A stretch of DNA of 64,000 nucleotides from Mojavia pulchra JT2-VF2 (GCA_019359325.1 JAHHHN010000007.1:186001-250000), one strand, 5' to 3'; positions 1 to 8,076 are shown, counted from the first letter of the stretch. Notes: generated by a model not told the origin, from the letters alone. A program made the numbers and translations.

Positions 1-1
1 G

Positions 2-1219
2 ATACCCTTGTTTCATGGTTCTCAAGGTTGTACTGCCTTTGCCAAAGTCGTGTTAGTACGGCATTTCCGAGAGGCGATTCCCCTGGCAACTACAGCCATG
101 ACAGAAGTAACTACCATCTTAGGTGGTGAAGAGAATGTGGAACAAGCGATTCTCACCCTGGTAGAGAAGTCCCAACCAGAAATTATTGGTCTATGTAGCA
201 CTGGGCTAACAGAAACTAGAGGCGATGACATAGAACGTTTTCTTAAGGATATCCGCGATCGCCACCCAGAATTGGATCGCCTACCGATTGTATTTGCCCC
301 AACACCAGATTTTAAAGGGGCTTTGCAAGATGGCTTTGCTGTGGCGGTGGAAAGCATAGTTAAGGAAGTTCCCCGACTCTGTGCAACCAGAATCGAACAA
401 GTGACCATCTTGGCGGGTTCGTCTTTTACGCCAGGGGATGTACAGGAAATCAAAGAGATGGTAACAGCCTTTGGGCTAGTTCCTATCGTTGTACCTGACT
501 TGAGTGCTTCTTTAGATGGACACCTAGAAGATTCTTATAGTGCTGTGACAGCCAGTGGGACAACTGTCGCTCAACTACGAGAAGTTGGCGGTTCTGCATT
601 CACGATCGCACTTGGTGAAAGTATGCGAGGTGCAGCGCGGATTCTGCAAGAACGGTTTGGTATTCCCTATGAAGTTTTTGGTCAACTGACAGGCTTAGAA
701 TCTGTAGACGAGTTTCTACACGCGTTGGCAATTCTCAGCGGTAATAGCGTCCCAGAAAAATATCGCCGCCAGCGTCGCCAACTGCAAGATGCGATGTTAG
801 ATACTCACTTTTACTTTGGTGCTAAACGCGTATCCTTAGCCTTAGAACCAGACTTGTTGTGGTCAACAGTGCATTTTTTGCAATCAATGGGAACGCAAAT
901 TCATGCTGCGGTGACGACAACGCGATCGCCTCTTTTAGAACAACTCCCGATTAAAAGTGTAACCATTGGTGATTTGGAAGACTTTGAAGATCAGGCTGTT
1001 GGATCTGACTTGTTGATTGGCAATTCTAATGTAGGTGCGATCGCTAAACGCCTTTCCATCCCTCTATATCGTCTGGGTCTGCCCATTTACGATCGCTTGG
1101 GTAATGGTCAATTTACCAAAGTTGGCTACCGAGGCACAATGGAGCTTTTATTTGGTATTGGCAATCTCTTTTTAGAAGCAGAAGAAGAGAGAGTTAAACA
1201 CTTTCACGGAGATTGGTAA
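2..1219 (+). CDS. nifN: Nitrogenase FeMo-cofactor scaffold NifN (5' end outside window)
   Basis: NifN forms with NifE the scaffold on which the iron-molybdenum cofactor is completed. The frame is open to the left edge and the first complete codons read IPLFHGSQGC, a conserved stretch that lies near the N-terminus of NifN, so only a few dozen residues are missing. The apparent start at position 8 is an internal TTG leucine codon. Further family signatures are TTAMTE, the GSSFTPGD segment and LTGLESVDEFL. It is followed by nifX after a repeat-filled 148-base gap, the normal cyanobacterial nif order. Assignment is secure; only the true start cannot be seen. Confidence 0.95.
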   Translation: MPLFHGSQGCTAFAKVVLVRHFREAIPLATTAMTEVTTILGGEENVEQAILTLVEKSQPEIIGLCSTGLTETRGDDIERFLKDIRDRHPELDRLPIVFAPTPDFKGALQDGFAVAVESIVKEVPRLCATRIEQVTILAGSSFTPGDVQEIKEMVTAFGLVPIVVPDLSASLDGHLEDSYSAVTASGTTVAQLREVGGSAFTIALGESMRGAARILQERFGIPYEVFGQLTGLESVDEFLHALAILSGNSVPEKYRRQRRQLQDAMLDTHFYFGAKRVSLALEPDLLWSTVHFLQSMGTQIHAAVTTTRSPLLEQLPIKSVTIGDLEDFEDQAVGSDLLIGNSNVGAIAKRLSIPLYRLGLPIYDRLGNGQFTKVGYRGTMELLFGIGNLFLEAEEERVKHFHGDW

Positions 1220-1223
1220 TAGG

Positions 1224-1357
1224 GATTGGTGGCTGGGGACTAGGGACTAGGGACTAGAAACTGGGAAAGAGTGTTTTTAGATATTTAAATATCCGATACC
1301 CAATACCCAACCCCCAGTACCCAATCCCCAATCCCCGATTCCCGATCCCTAATCTAG
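1224..1357. repeat. Heptamer repeat block (STRR type) between nifN and nifX
   Basis: The left part carries GGGACTA-type heptamers and the right part the complementary sense (ACCCAAT, CCCCAAT, CCCGATC units), so the two halves can pair into an imperfect hairpin. Short tandemly repeated repetitive sequences of this kind are known from heterocystous cyanobacteria. The block ends ten bases before the nifX start, close to its ribosome binding site (TAGGAGAC). Confidence 0.8.
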
Positions 1358-1367
1358 GAGACTAATA

Positions 1368-1781
1368 ATGAAAATTGCCTTCACGACAAGTGACCGGGTT
1401 CATATTAATGCTCACTTCGGATGGGCAAGACAAATTGATGTATATGAAGTCTCAGATGAGGGATATTCATTTGTTGAGACTTTAAACTTTGAGGGCGACC
1501 TCAAAGAAGATGGGAATGAGGATAAAATCACACCAAAACTTGAAGCAATAGGTGACTGCACAATTATTTATGTTGTGGCAATTGGCGGTAGTGCTGCTGC
1601 TCGTTTAATTAAAAAAGGTGTTACACCTATTAAAGCGCGATCGGAAGAAGAAGAAATCGCGGAAATATTAACGAAATTAGTCCAAACTCTCAAAGGGAAT
1701 CCGCCTCCTTGGTTGCGTAAAGCTTTAAAGCAAAAAAACACAACATTTGAAGATGTAGTAGAAAATGAAGCAACCGTATGA
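1368..1781 (+). CDS. nifX: Nitrogenase cofactor carrier NifX
   Basis: NifX binds the NifB cofactor and FeMo-co precursors and passes them towards NifEN. The 137-residue protein begins MKIAFTTSDRVHINAHFG, the usual start of the NifX/NafY/NifB C-terminal-like fold, with the ligand-associated His in INAHFG and a central segment VAIGGSAAARLIKKG. It is preceded by a good ribosome binding site (TAGGAG) and its last codons overlap the next gene by four bases, indicating translational coupling. Length fits the family. Confidence 0.95.
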   Translation: MKIAFTTSDRVHINAHFGWARQIDVYEVSDEGYSFVETLNFEGDLKEDGNEDKITPKLEAIGDCTIIYVVAIGGSAAARLIKKGVTPIKARSEEEEIAEILTKLVQTLKGNPPPWLRKALKQKNTTFEDVVENEATV

Positions 1782-2254
1782 GCGAAAATAACAGTGTTAA
1801 TGGAACCACTAGTACTATAGCCTCTACCTCTCCTTTTCTCAAAACAATAGTGCAACAAATCCGGGGACAAGATACCTATGGTGTCTACCGGAATTGGTCG
1901 GATGATTTAATTCTCAAACCCTATGTAGTTACCAAACAAAAGAAACGTGAAATTTCTCTTGAGGGCGAGGTAGATCCGATCACCCAAGCACGGATTATGG
2001 CATTTTATCGAGCTGTAGCCGCTTGTATAGAGAAGGAAACAGGTTTAATTTCTCAGGTTGTGGTTGATTTAAGCCATGAAGGATTTGGCTGGGTGCTTGT
2101 ATTTTCTGGGCGTCTTTTGTTAGTTGCGAGAACTTTACGAGATGCTCATCGCTTTGGCTTTGACTCATTAGAAAAAGTTGCAGAAGAAGGAGCAAAGCTA
2201 GTAGAAAAAGGCGTTGATTTGGCAAAACGCTTTCCCGAAGTTGGCAAGCTTTAA
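1778..2254 (+). CDS. NifX-associated nitrogen fixation protein (DUF269)
   Basis: A 158-residue soluble protein of the NifX-associated (DUF269) family, found beside nifX in nearly all diazotrophs. Recognisable are the internal stretch YRNWSDDLILKPYVVTK, the PITQARIMAFYRAVA helix and the hydrophobic segment GFGWVLVFSGRLLLV. The start ATG overlaps the nifX stop region (ATGAGCG), which fits co-translation. The precise biochemical role is not known; its invariable context suggests a part in cofactor assembly or trafficking. Confidence 0.9.
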   Translation: MSENNSVNGTTSTIASTSPFLKTIVQQIRGQDTYGVYRNWSDDLILKPYVVTKQKKREISLEGEVDPITQARIMAFYRAVAACIEKETGLISQVVVDLSHEGFGWVLVFSGRLLLVARTLRDAHRFGFDSLEKVAEEGAKLVEKGVDLAKRFPEVGKL

Positions 2255-2260
2255 CTAGTT

Positions 2261-2308
2261 CTGAGTTCTGAGTCAAGAGTTTTAAACTCAGCACTCATTA
2301 CTCAGCAC
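2261..2308. repeat. Short CTGAGT/ACTCAG repeat with small hairpin
   Basis: Two CTGAGTT-like units on the left face ACTCAGCACTC units on the right; CTGAGT (2268-2273) and ACTCAG (2286-2291) can pair. The same CTCAGCACT heptamer family recurs at about 24379 (inside hypF), 52010 and 55610. It lies in the gap between two nif genes. Confidence 0.5.
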
Positions 2309-2328
2309 TTTTTAATAAGGAGAGGCTG

Positions 2329-2547
2329 ATGGTGCAAGCAGAAGATAAAAGTATTGAGGAACTTCAAGGTAAGATAAGACGCCTCAACAGTAAGGCAGGT
2401 CAAATGAAAATGGATCTGCATGATTTAGCGGAGGGGTTACCAACAGACTTTGAGAAACTCATGGATGTTGCTGCTGAAACTTATGAAATCTATCGTCAAT
2501 TAGATGAACTTAAGAAGCAGCTAAAAAAATTGGAGAAGGGTCAATGA
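2329..2547 (+). CDS. Small NifX-associated protein, CCE_0567 family
   Basis: A 72-residue, highly charged protein predicted to be almost wholly helical (residues about 5-70, two antiparallel helices broken near the LPTDFEKL segment). This matches the small CCE_0567/DUF683 family encoded between the DUF269 gene and nifW in cyanobacterial nif clusters. A ribosome binding site (AAGGAGAGG) precedes the ATG, and the stop overlaps the nifW start (ATGA), implying coupling. Function unknown; metal binding was suggested for a family member. Confidence 0.85.
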   Translation: MVQAEDKSIEELQGKIRRLNSKAGQMKMDLHDLAEGLPTDFEKLMDVAAETYEIYRQLDELKKQLKKLEKGQ

Positions 2548-2861
2548 GCGGTACTATTGATGAATTTAAGCAACTCGTGGATGCAGAAGAATACTTTCAA
2601 TTTTTTAACCTGCCCTACGACCAAAAGTTTGTGAATGTAAATCGTTTACATATTTTGAAGAAATTCTCCCAATACATGAGAGAAATTGATGAGAATTCTC
2701 CTGAATTCAATTCAGAAGAAAAGCTCAATCAATATGCCATTGCTTTGCAAAAAGCTTATGAGGTATTTCTCGAATCAACACCCCAAGAACAAAAGTTGTT
2801 CAAGGTGTTTAATGAGAAGCAGAAAAATGTAGTCAAGCTGACAGAAATCACTTCTGATTAG
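2544..2861 (+). CDS. nifW: Nitrogenase stabilizing/protective protein NifW
   Basis: NifW associates with the MoFe protein and helps protect or mature it. The 105-residue product has the family pattern: an N-terminal helix with AEEYFQFFNLPYD, then VNVNRLHILKKFSQYM, and a C-terminal KAYEVFLES segment before a short tail. Its ATG overlaps the previous stop codon. A strong AGGAGG lies just after its stop and serves the GTG start of hesA. Length and neighbours fit NifW well. Confidence 0.92.
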   Translation: MSGTIDEFKQLVDAEEYFQFFNLPYDQKFVNVNRLHILKKFSQYMREIDENSPEFNSEEKLNQYAIALQKAYEVFLESTPQEQKLFKVFNEKQKNVVKLTEITSD

Positions 2862-2871
2862 GAGGTAAAAA

Positions 2872-3672
2872 GTGGTAAACCTAACGCCTACCGAATTAGA
2901 ACGCTATAGTCGCCAAATGATGCTCCCTAATTTTGGCGAACTAGCTCAGAAGCGCCTGAAGTCAGCGACGGTTCTGGTTACGGGTGTGGGGGGATTAGGC
3001 GGTACGGCGGCGCTTTACCTAGCAGTAGCGGGCGTTGGGCGACTAATCTTAGTTCGGGGTGGTGACCTGCGGCTGGATGATATGAATCGTCAGATTCTGA
3101 TGACAGATGATTGGGTAGGTAAGCCAAGGGTAATCAAAGCTAAAGAAACTTTGGAAGCGATTAATCCTGATGTCCAAGTAGAAATAGTTCATGATTACAT
3201 CACCCCGGAAAATGTAGACTCGTTGGTACAATCTGCTGATATGGCTCTTGACTGCGCCCACAATTTTACGGAGCGCAATCTGTTGAACGCAGCTTGTGTG
3301 CGTTGGCGTAAGCCGATGGTGGAAGCTGCAATGGACGGGATGGAGGCTTACCTGACTACGATTATTCCTGGTGTAACTCCTTGTTTGTCCTGTCTATTTC
3401 CAGAAAAACCTGATTGGGATCGGCGTGGCTTTTCAGTTCTGGGTGCTGTTTCTGGGACACTGGCTTGTTTAACAGCTTTAGAGGCAATTAAGCTGATTAC
3501 TGGGTTTAGTCAACCTCTATTGTCGCAGTTATTAACAATTGACCTGAGCCGGATGGAATTTGCCAAACGCCGTTCTCACCGCGATCGCTCTTGTCCAGTT
3601 TGCGGTAACAGCGCACCCTGGAGATACGCACAATCTGATTCTATGGAACCCACCAGCAATTGCACAAAATAG
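2872..3672 (+). CDS. hesA: HesA, MoeB/ThiF-type adenylating enzyme
   Basis: HesA belongs to the E1-like ThiF/MoeB family and is conserved next to hesB in heterocyst nif operons; a role in molybdenum or sulfur handling for nitrogenase is inferred. The N-terminus carries RYSRQMMLPNFG and the nucleotide-binding GVGGLGGTAALYLA motif. Two Cys pairs, CLSC and CPVC, give the usual zinc site. The start is GTG, supported by AGGAGG five bases upstream. The protein has 266 residues; the last dozen (after the second Cys pair) look unconserved, and a Cys-rich frame follows directly. Confidence 0.92.
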   Translation: MVNLTPTELERYSRQMMLPNFGELAQKRLKSATVLVTGVGGLGGTAALYLAVAGVGRLILVRGGDLRLDDMNRQILMTDDWVGKPRVIKAKETLEAINPDVQVEIVHDYITPENVDSLVQSADMALDCAHNFTERNLLNAACVRWRKPMVEAAMDGMEAYLTTIIPGVTPCLSCLFPEKPDWDRRGFSVLGAVSGTLACLTALEAIKLITGFSQPLLSQLLTIDLSRMEFAKRRSHRDRSCPVCGNSAPWRYAQSDSMEPTSNCTK

Positions 3673-3785
3673 TTGATTGTTCTCATCAATGCAAATATCA
3701 CGGATGCAATCTTGCAGTTGGTAGCTATATTCAGTACCTGGTTATTCCTGGGTTGACGCCTCGTTGTGATAGCTACGCCAATTAA
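3660..3785 (+). CDS. Possible small Cys-rich protein between hesA and hesB
   Basis: In a frame different from hesA, a short reading stretch overlaps the hesA end and runs to a stop at 3783-3785. It encodes about 40 residues with clustered cysteines (VDCSHQCKYHGC, then PGLTPRCDSY). There is only a TTG start. An ATG at 3643 in the hesA frame would join it if one base were restored, so it may be a frameshifted small gene. No family is recognised and there is no clear ribosome binding site; it may also be chance. Confidence 0.3.
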   Translation: MHKIVDCSHQCKYHGCNLAVGSYIQYLVIPGLTPRCDSYAN

Positions 3786-3863
3786 GCTGCTGATTGTGTA
3801 AATACACGACACAAACCCACACCTGTAATTAAAACAACCAATCGCTACAAATCAGGAGATTTG

Positions 3864-4235
3864 ATGACTGTTACTTTAACAGAAAAAGCCGAATTTCGTC
3901 TGCGGGCATTCTTAGCTGGTTCTGCTCCCGACCCCAACGGCGCAACTAAAGGCGTTCGCATCTCTGTAAAAGATGGTGGTTGCAGTGGCTATGAATATGG
4001 AATCGATATTACTAGCAAACCGCAACCAGACGATTTGGTAGTTCAACAAGGCAAGGTATTGCTTTACGTTGATGCCAAAAGCGCACCGTTATTGCAAGGA
4101 GTTGTAATCGATTTTGTTGATGGGGTAATGGAAAGCGGCTTTAAGTTTACCAACCCTAATGCAACTGATAGCTGCGGTTGTGGCAAGTCGTTTAAAGCAG
4201 GCGACTGCACTCCTGACGGTGTACCTTGCAGCTAA
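3864..4235 (+). CDS. hesB: HesB, A-type iron-sulfur carrier
   Basis: HesB is an IscA/NifIscA-like scaffold or carrier for Fe-S clusters used by nitrogenase. The three ligand cysteines are visible: one in GGCSGYEYG and two in the C-terminal DSCGCGKSF motif. The ATG at 3864 is chosen over the TTG just before it because AGGAG lies six bases upstream. It has 123 residues, slightly longer than housekeeping IscA, with the extended tail GDCTPDGVPCS seen in heterocyst HesB proteins. It follows hesA and precedes fdxH. Confidence 0.93.
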   Translation: MTVTLTEKAEFRLRAFLAGSAPDPNGATKGVRISVKDGGCSGYEYGIDITSKPQPDDLVVQQGKVLLYVDAKSAPLLQGVVIDFVDGVMESGFKFTNPNATDSCGCGKSFKAGDCTPDGVPCS

Positions 4236-4314
4236 TACTGTTTCAGACTTGGTGAAGTCATTAATGTGGAGTCTGGCCGCAATTCTATTGGTGGCAAGGT
4301 CTGACTGTAGAGGA

Positions 4315-4342
4315 TTCCCGCAGACGCGCTTTGCGTAGCTGC
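4315..4342. repeat. Small dispersed repeat upstream of fdxH
   Basis: A short GC-rich palindromic piece containing CGCAGACGCG and TTTGCGTAGC. It belongs by eye to the CGCGTAGCGTC-type small dispersed repeats scattered through Nostoc genomes; related pieces occur near 31460 and 45580 in this window. Confidence 0.45.
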
Positions 4343-4418
4343 ACAAAAAGTAGAACAGGGAGACTGACAAACTCCGGGAATTAAACCTAATTGTATAAAC
4401 TTAGAGGAGAATCGGAAA

Positions 4419-4718
4419 ATGGCTACCTACCAAGTTAGATTAATCAACAAAAAGGAAGACCTCGACACCACAATTGAAGTGGATGAAGAAACCACAATTT
4501 TAGAAGCAGCAGGAGAAAGTGGTATTGATTTGCCCTTCTCTTGTCACTCAGGGTCTTGCTCTAGTTGTGTTGGTAAGGTTGTTGAAGGTGAAGTAGATCA
4601 ATCTGATCAAATCTTCTTAGATGATGAGCAGATGGCTAAGGGCTTCGCTTTACTTTGCGTTACCTATCCCCGTTCTAATTGCACTATTAAGACTCATCAA
4701 GAACCATATCTTGTTTAA
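4419..4718 (+). CDS. fdxH: Heterocyst [2Fe-2S] ferredoxin FdxH
   Basis: FdxH is the plant-type ferredoxin that donates electrons to nitrogenase reductase in heterocysts. The 99-residue protein has the four cluster cysteines in CHSGSCSSC and LLCVTYP. The heterocyst-type acidic and C-terminal features are present ([12 protein letters not shown], ending KTHQEPYLV), which separates it from vegetative PetF. AGAGGAGAA precedes the ATG. Its place directly after hesA-hesB is the canonical Anabaena arrangement. Confidence 0.95.
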   Translation: MATYQVRLINKKEDLDTTIEVDEETTILEAAGESGIDLPFSCHSGSCSSCVGKVVEGEVDQSDQIFLDDEQMAKGFALLCVTYPRSNCTIKTHQEPYLV

Positions 4719-4738
4719 AGTGCAGTTATAGCTTGAAC

Positions 4739-4770
4739 TAGGATGAAGATACTTTTCATCCTTCATCCTA
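4739..4770 (+). terminator. Hairpin after fdxH
   Basis: TAGGATGAAG at 4739-4748 pairs perfectly with CTTCATCCTA at 4761-4770 across a 12-base loop, 20 bases after the fdxH stop. There is no long T run, so it may be a stabilising 3' hairpin rather than a classical terminator. Confidence 0.65.
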
Positions 4771-5197
4771 GCCTGGGACAAGCTGTTTTAAAAGCATCTA
4801 CATAATTCCTAATTAATAAGTGGTTAAAAACAAATTTTTATATTTGAAAAACTTATTCAGTTTTGCTATTTGCATTCTTTTAACTGTAAATATTAATATT
4901 AACTCCTGAATTTAAATGTTTACCCCTTTTAGTGTTGCAGGCTGTTCATTAAAAATGGGCGTCACAGTAGGAACTAAAATCACTTTAATACAACGCTTTC
5001 CCTCTTTACAAATCAAAACTCAAGACAGAATTAGGGCAATAAATTGGGAAATAGCTCGTATAATTTATGTGCGTATAGTTGCTAGTTAATATTCAAGCAA
5101 ATAGTAAATAGCAATATATATAATTATGTAGGGCTAGCAATGCCCACCCTAAGAACTTCAAATTAAGTAAGATTTCTCTATCACAGCAATATAAAGC
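4771..5197. other. AT-rich intergenic stretch
   Basis: No convincing gene. It holds one copy of a dispersed palindrome at 5129-5152 (TAGGGCTAGC facing TGCCCACCCTA), a family that recurs at 20455, 52704 and 63241. Confidence 0.6.
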
Positions 5198-5225
5198 GGC
5201 GACTTACAAGAAATGGTAAGTCGCC
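5198..5225 (-). terminator. Terminator hairpin after the molbindin gene
   Basis: GGCGACTTAC at 5198-5207 and GTAAGTCGCC at 5216-5225 are perfect inverted repeats with an 8-base loop, six bases beyond the stop of the minus-strand gene. On the minus strand the stem is followed by a TTTATATTG stretch, acceptable for an intrinsic terminator. Confidence 0.8.
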
Positions 5226-5231
5226 TACAGT

Positions 5232-5441
5232 TTAATCAACAGCAACTATCACATCTGATGCTTTAATTACGGCGTAAGCCTGCTTCCCTTCTGCAAGGCC
5301 AAGCTTTTCTGCCGATGATTTTGTGATTATCGCTACTACTTCTACCCCAGGTGCTAATTCTAAAGTCACTTCCGTATTAACGGAGCCAGCAACAACTTGT
5401 TTGACAGTAGCTTTAAGACTATTACGAGCGCTAATTTCCAT
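5232..5441 (-). CDS. Molbindin-like molybdate-binding protein (single Mop/TOBE domain)
   Basis: A 69-residue protein consisting of one Mop domain: it begins with the typical MEISARNSLKATV and carries VNTEVTLEL and the SAEKLGLAEGKQAYAVIKASDV signature. Such molbindins oligomerise and store or buffer molybdate in the cytoplasm. Its place beside a molybdenum-nitrogenase cluster is meaningful, as is the truncated modA relic 2 kb away. It is transcribed alone on the minus strand with its own hairpin terminator. Confidence 0.9.
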   Translation of the reverse strand: MEISARNSLKATVKQVVAGSVNTEVTLELAPGVEVVAIITKSSAEKLGLAEGKQAYAVIKASDVIVAVD

Positions 5442-5922
5442 GTTTCGTTTGCTTTTTAATTATTAATACTTAAAAAACTAGCAAATTATTATTTTTATAA
5501 TAAAATATTTTAAAATTTCTTAATAAATATGTATATAAGGCATGACTTTAGCATAATTCTGTTGTTCTTCAAGCGTATTCTCAAATATTCATAAGTGATA
5601 TTTAGATTGTGCGATCGCCACAGCAATTAAGTAAACTCTTATCTTTAAAATATTTAAATTACTTAGAACAGTTCTTAAACTTGATTAAAATGAGGCAAAA
5701 TAAAATCAATTAATATGTATGTACTCAAATTTATATTATCTTGTATCCTTTATTACTATAAATACAAAATTTATCTTAGGTGATTACTAAGTTTTAACTT
5801 TACGTTTACAGGCTTTTTACCTCTGTTTATCAAAACGACGCTATGTTTTGAGTGCTAAGTTTTACTTTATTTTTGTAGTTTTTACAGAAATAAATGTAAT
5901 TCATTTAAACAAATGTAGACAA
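5442..5922. other. AT-rich intergenic region between the molbindin and nucA-like genes
   Basis: Very AT-rich and without a supported gene; it must contain the divergent promoters of the minus-strand molbindin gene and the plus-strand nuclease gene. A single HIP1-like GCGATCGC lies near 5612. Confidence 0.5.
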
Positions 5923-6768
5923 ATGAAGAAGCCTAAGTTTTTCAGAGCTATTCTACCTATTGCCATACCAGCAGTATATTTTGCTCTATTGAATTACACA
6001 CAAAAGCCCCTTGAAGCCCAAACCTCAAGTGTTCATTTAGCAATGGGTAATCCTAGTAATGCTGGCAGTAGTTTCAGTAATTATTTATTAAGCAAAGCTC
6101 AGTATGCGGTTTCCCATAACTGCTACAGAGGGACACCCAATTGGGTGAGTTGGCAGTTAAACACATCATGGTTAGGAAGTGCGCCGCGTCAAGATGATTT
6201 CCGTGCGGATACTACATTACCTTCAGGCTGCTATCGAGTTACTTCTTCCGATTACACTGGTAGTGGCTTTGACAGGGGACACATGACTCCCTCCGCAGAT
6301 AGGACAAATACGATTGCCAACAACTCAGCTACTTTCCTCATGACAAATATGATACCCCAAGCACCCGACAATAATCAGGGAATATGGGCAAATTTAGAAA
6401 GTTATTGTAGAGATTTAGTAGTTAATCAAGGTAAAGAACTCTACATTATTGCGGGTTCCTATGGTACTGGTGGAACAGGGTCAAATGGAACAAAAACTAC
6501 AATTGCTAATGGTAAGGTTACAGTCCCAGCCAGAACTTGGAAGGTTATTGTAGTCTTAAATAGACCAAATTCTGGAGCTAGTAGCGTAACTACTAGCACA
6601 AGAGTAATTGCTGTAAACATACCTAATACACAAGGTGTCAGATATGCAGACTGGAGAGACTACAGAGTTACTGTTGACTCCATCGAAGTGAACACTGGTT
6701 ATAATCTACTTTCTAATGTCTCTACATCTGTTCAAAGTACAAGTGAAGCTAGAGTTGACACTTTGTAA
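5923..6768 (+). CDS. nucA: Secreted DNA/RNA non-specific endonuclease, NucA type
   Basis: A sugar-non-specific nuclease of the beta-beta-alpha-metal (NUC1) family, degrading DNA and RNA, probably outside the cell. The catalytic DRGH motif lies at residues 117-120 (FDRGHMTPSADR), followed by the metal-binding Asn region FLMTNMIPQAPDNNQGIW. An N-terminal signal peptide is visible (MKKPKFF, then a hydrophobic stretch to about residue 35). The ATG at 5923 is preferred over the upstream TTG at 5848 because only it starts a signal peptide. It converges on the nuiA-like gene, as expected for an Anabaena NucA/NuiA pair. Confidence 0.92.
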   Translation: MKKPKFFRAILPIAIPAVYFALLNYTQKPLEAQTSSVHLAMGNPSNAGSSFSNYLLSKAQYAVSHNCYRGTPNWVSWQLNTSWLGSAPRQDDFRADTTLPSGCYRVTSSDYTGSGFDRGHMTPSADRTNTIANNSATFLMTNMIPQAPDNNQGIWANLESYCRDLVVNQGKELYIIAGSYGTGGTGSNGTKTTIANGKVTVPARTWKVIVVLNRPNSGASSVTTSTRVIAVNIPNTQGVRYADWRDYRVTVDSIEVNTGYNLLSNVSTSVQSTSEARVDTL

Positions 6769-6788
6769 GACTTGTTAATGGAAACTAA

Positions 6789-6814
6789 AGCCTGTCTACA
6801 GATATAGACAGGCT
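6789..6814. terminator. Bidirectional terminator between nucA and nuiA
   Basis: AGCCTGTCTA (6789-6798) and TAGACAGGCT (6805-6814) form a perfect 10-bp stem with a 6-base loop in the 59-base gap between two convergent genes, so it can serve both. Confidence 0.8.
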
Positions 6815-6827
6815 AGCGATTTGTAAA

Positions 6828-7229
6828 TTATGTTTCCACAACTTTTGTTGAAATTACTGCTAATTCTTTAGATGGGGTTTGACCAACAATATAGACATCA
6901 ATATTGACTTTACCCAAACGATAAACTTTGATATTGGTAAGATTATCTTTGAGTGCTTTAACAAGCGACTGAAACTTTTGAACATTCTCTATTTGTGTTT
7001 CATCGTACCAATCTTTTTCTTGGGCACAATTACGAAAGAAATAATCTAGGTCTACTGTTTCAACGGGTGTATCTTGTTGATGACCTGTCAATTGGAGAAG
7101 TTTTTGATTTGTTAAAGTTTCTTGAGTTTGACCAGCCCACAAAAAAACTTCAAAAGGATATTCTGATTCACTGAGCATTAGCAGATTATCAGAGGCTTGT
7201 TTAAGTTTTTCGATAATCTCATTAGTCAT
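6828..7229 (-). CDS. nuiA: Nuclease A inhibitor NuiA-like protein
   Basis: NuiA is the polypeptide inhibitor that binds the NucA active site and protects the cell from its own nuclease. The 133-residue product resembles Anabaena NuiA closely: SESEYPFEVFLW near the N-terminus, TGHQQDTPVETVD in the middle, YRLGKVNIDVYIVG, and the C-terminal ISTKVVET, in which the exposed Thr-Glu end region contacts the nuclease metal in the known complex. There is no signal peptide, which agrees with a cytoplasmic protective role. It converges on nucA with a shared terminator. Confidence 0.93.
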   Translation of the reverse strand: MTNEIIEKLKQASDNLLMLSESEYPFEVFLWAGQTQETLTNQKLLQLTGHQQDTPVETVDLDYFFRNCAQEKDWYDETQIENVQKFQSLVKALKDNLTNIKVYRLGKVNIDVYIVGQTPSKELAVISTKVVET

Positions 7230-7253
7230 AAAATTTATTTATAGTTATGAGCA

Positions 7254-7463
7254 TTAGTTTTTGAGCTTGCCAATCAAGGAATTAAGATTGATTTGGCTAG
7301 GCCAACCTTGAGGAAGATTTGCAGAATTATATCCTCTATCTTTTACCCCTTGAATAAATTGGTTACGAATATACGTTAAATTATTTTTTTCTCCCCCTAC
7401 TTCCCCAGCTTCGCGCTTCAAGTCTCCTCCTAGCTTCATGCGTGACATTCCTCTAACACTCAA
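7254..7463 (-). CDS. Small hypothetical protein upstream of nuiA
   Basis: A 69-residue frame on the same strand as nuiA, ending 25 bases before the nuiA start. The second half (KNNLTYIRNQFIQGVKDRGYNS, quoted only in part: NLTYIRNQFIQGV) looks protein-like, whereas the first 25 residues are poorly convincing. No domain is recognised and no strong ribosome binding site is seen. It could be a fragment of a larger lost gene. Confidence 0.35.
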   Translation of the reverse strand: MSVRGMSRMKLGGDLKREAGEVGGEKNNLTYIRNQFIQGVKDRGYNSANLPQGWPSQINLNSLIGKLKN

Positions 7464-7559
7464 CTTCTACATCGTACCGCTATATCTGCCTGCCTCAATT
7501 TTCTGTTAAACAGTTTGCTTACCTGGGAATACTAGAGGGCAAGTCTTCAGTAACCTAGT

Positions 7560-7832
7560 ATGAAACGCTTGCGGTGGATGGCATTGTGCTTGATCTCGTT
7601 GATTGTTGTGTTGTGGTTGGGAAGTTGTTCTACTCCCTCGACTCAGGTGGTTGCCTTAAATTTTGTCGCGGCAGGCATGATGCGCGGTGCCTTGGAGGAG
7701 ATTGATGCACTCTATCAACAAGAACACCCCAATGTCGTACTCAACTATACCTTTGCCGGAACCAGGGTAGCAAAAGCGGCAACCGAGCGGGGAGAACCCT
7801 TTGATGGGATTTTATTCGCAGAGAAACCCTAA
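7560..7832 (+). pseudogene. Truncated molybdate-binding lipoprotein ModA (N-terminal part)
   Basis: The first 90 codons encode the beginning of a periplasmic molybdate-binding protein: a lipoprotein signal (MKRLRWMALCLISL, lipobox LGSC at about residues 21-24) followed by FVAAGMMRGALEEIDALY and YTFAGTRVAKAATERGEPFDG, typical of ModA-type type-2 periplasmic binding proteins, which need about 240 residues. After FAEKP the frame stops at 7830-7832 and sensor-kinase sequence begins. The gene is therefore a 5' remnant and cannot make a functional binding protein. Confidence 0.8.
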
Positions 7833-8076
7833 AACGGAATCAGGCAGAAACTGACCTCCAGCAAAGTAACCAAACACTCCAAGACCAGACTAGTTTGATG
7901 CAACTGATCCTCAACAGCATGAGCGATGGCGTAATTGTTTCAGATGATAAGAGCCAATTGCTGATTTTTAACCCTGCCGCCGAGCAAATGTTTGGCAGCG
8001 GAATAACCGATACTCAGCAGTCAGGATGGTCGCAGCAATATGGGCTGTTTCAAGCCGACCAACTGACTCCGATTCA
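7833..8076 (+). pseudogene. Fragment of a PAS-domain sensor kinase
   Basis: Directly after the modA remnant, without an own start, a frame reads through a coiled-coil linker (QAETDLQQSNQTLQDQ) into the first half of a PAS domain (LILNSMSDGVIVSDDKS, FNPAAEQMFG). About 80 residues are left; the rest of the PAS domain and any kinase core are missing, and after about 8076 the sequence continues as part of a nitroreductase-like gene in another frame. It is a relic created by deletion or recombination. Confidence 0.75.

Noticed and set aside
1568-1870. Minus-strand open frame across nifX and the DUF269 gene
   Set aside because: Shadow of two well-supported plus-strand nif genes.
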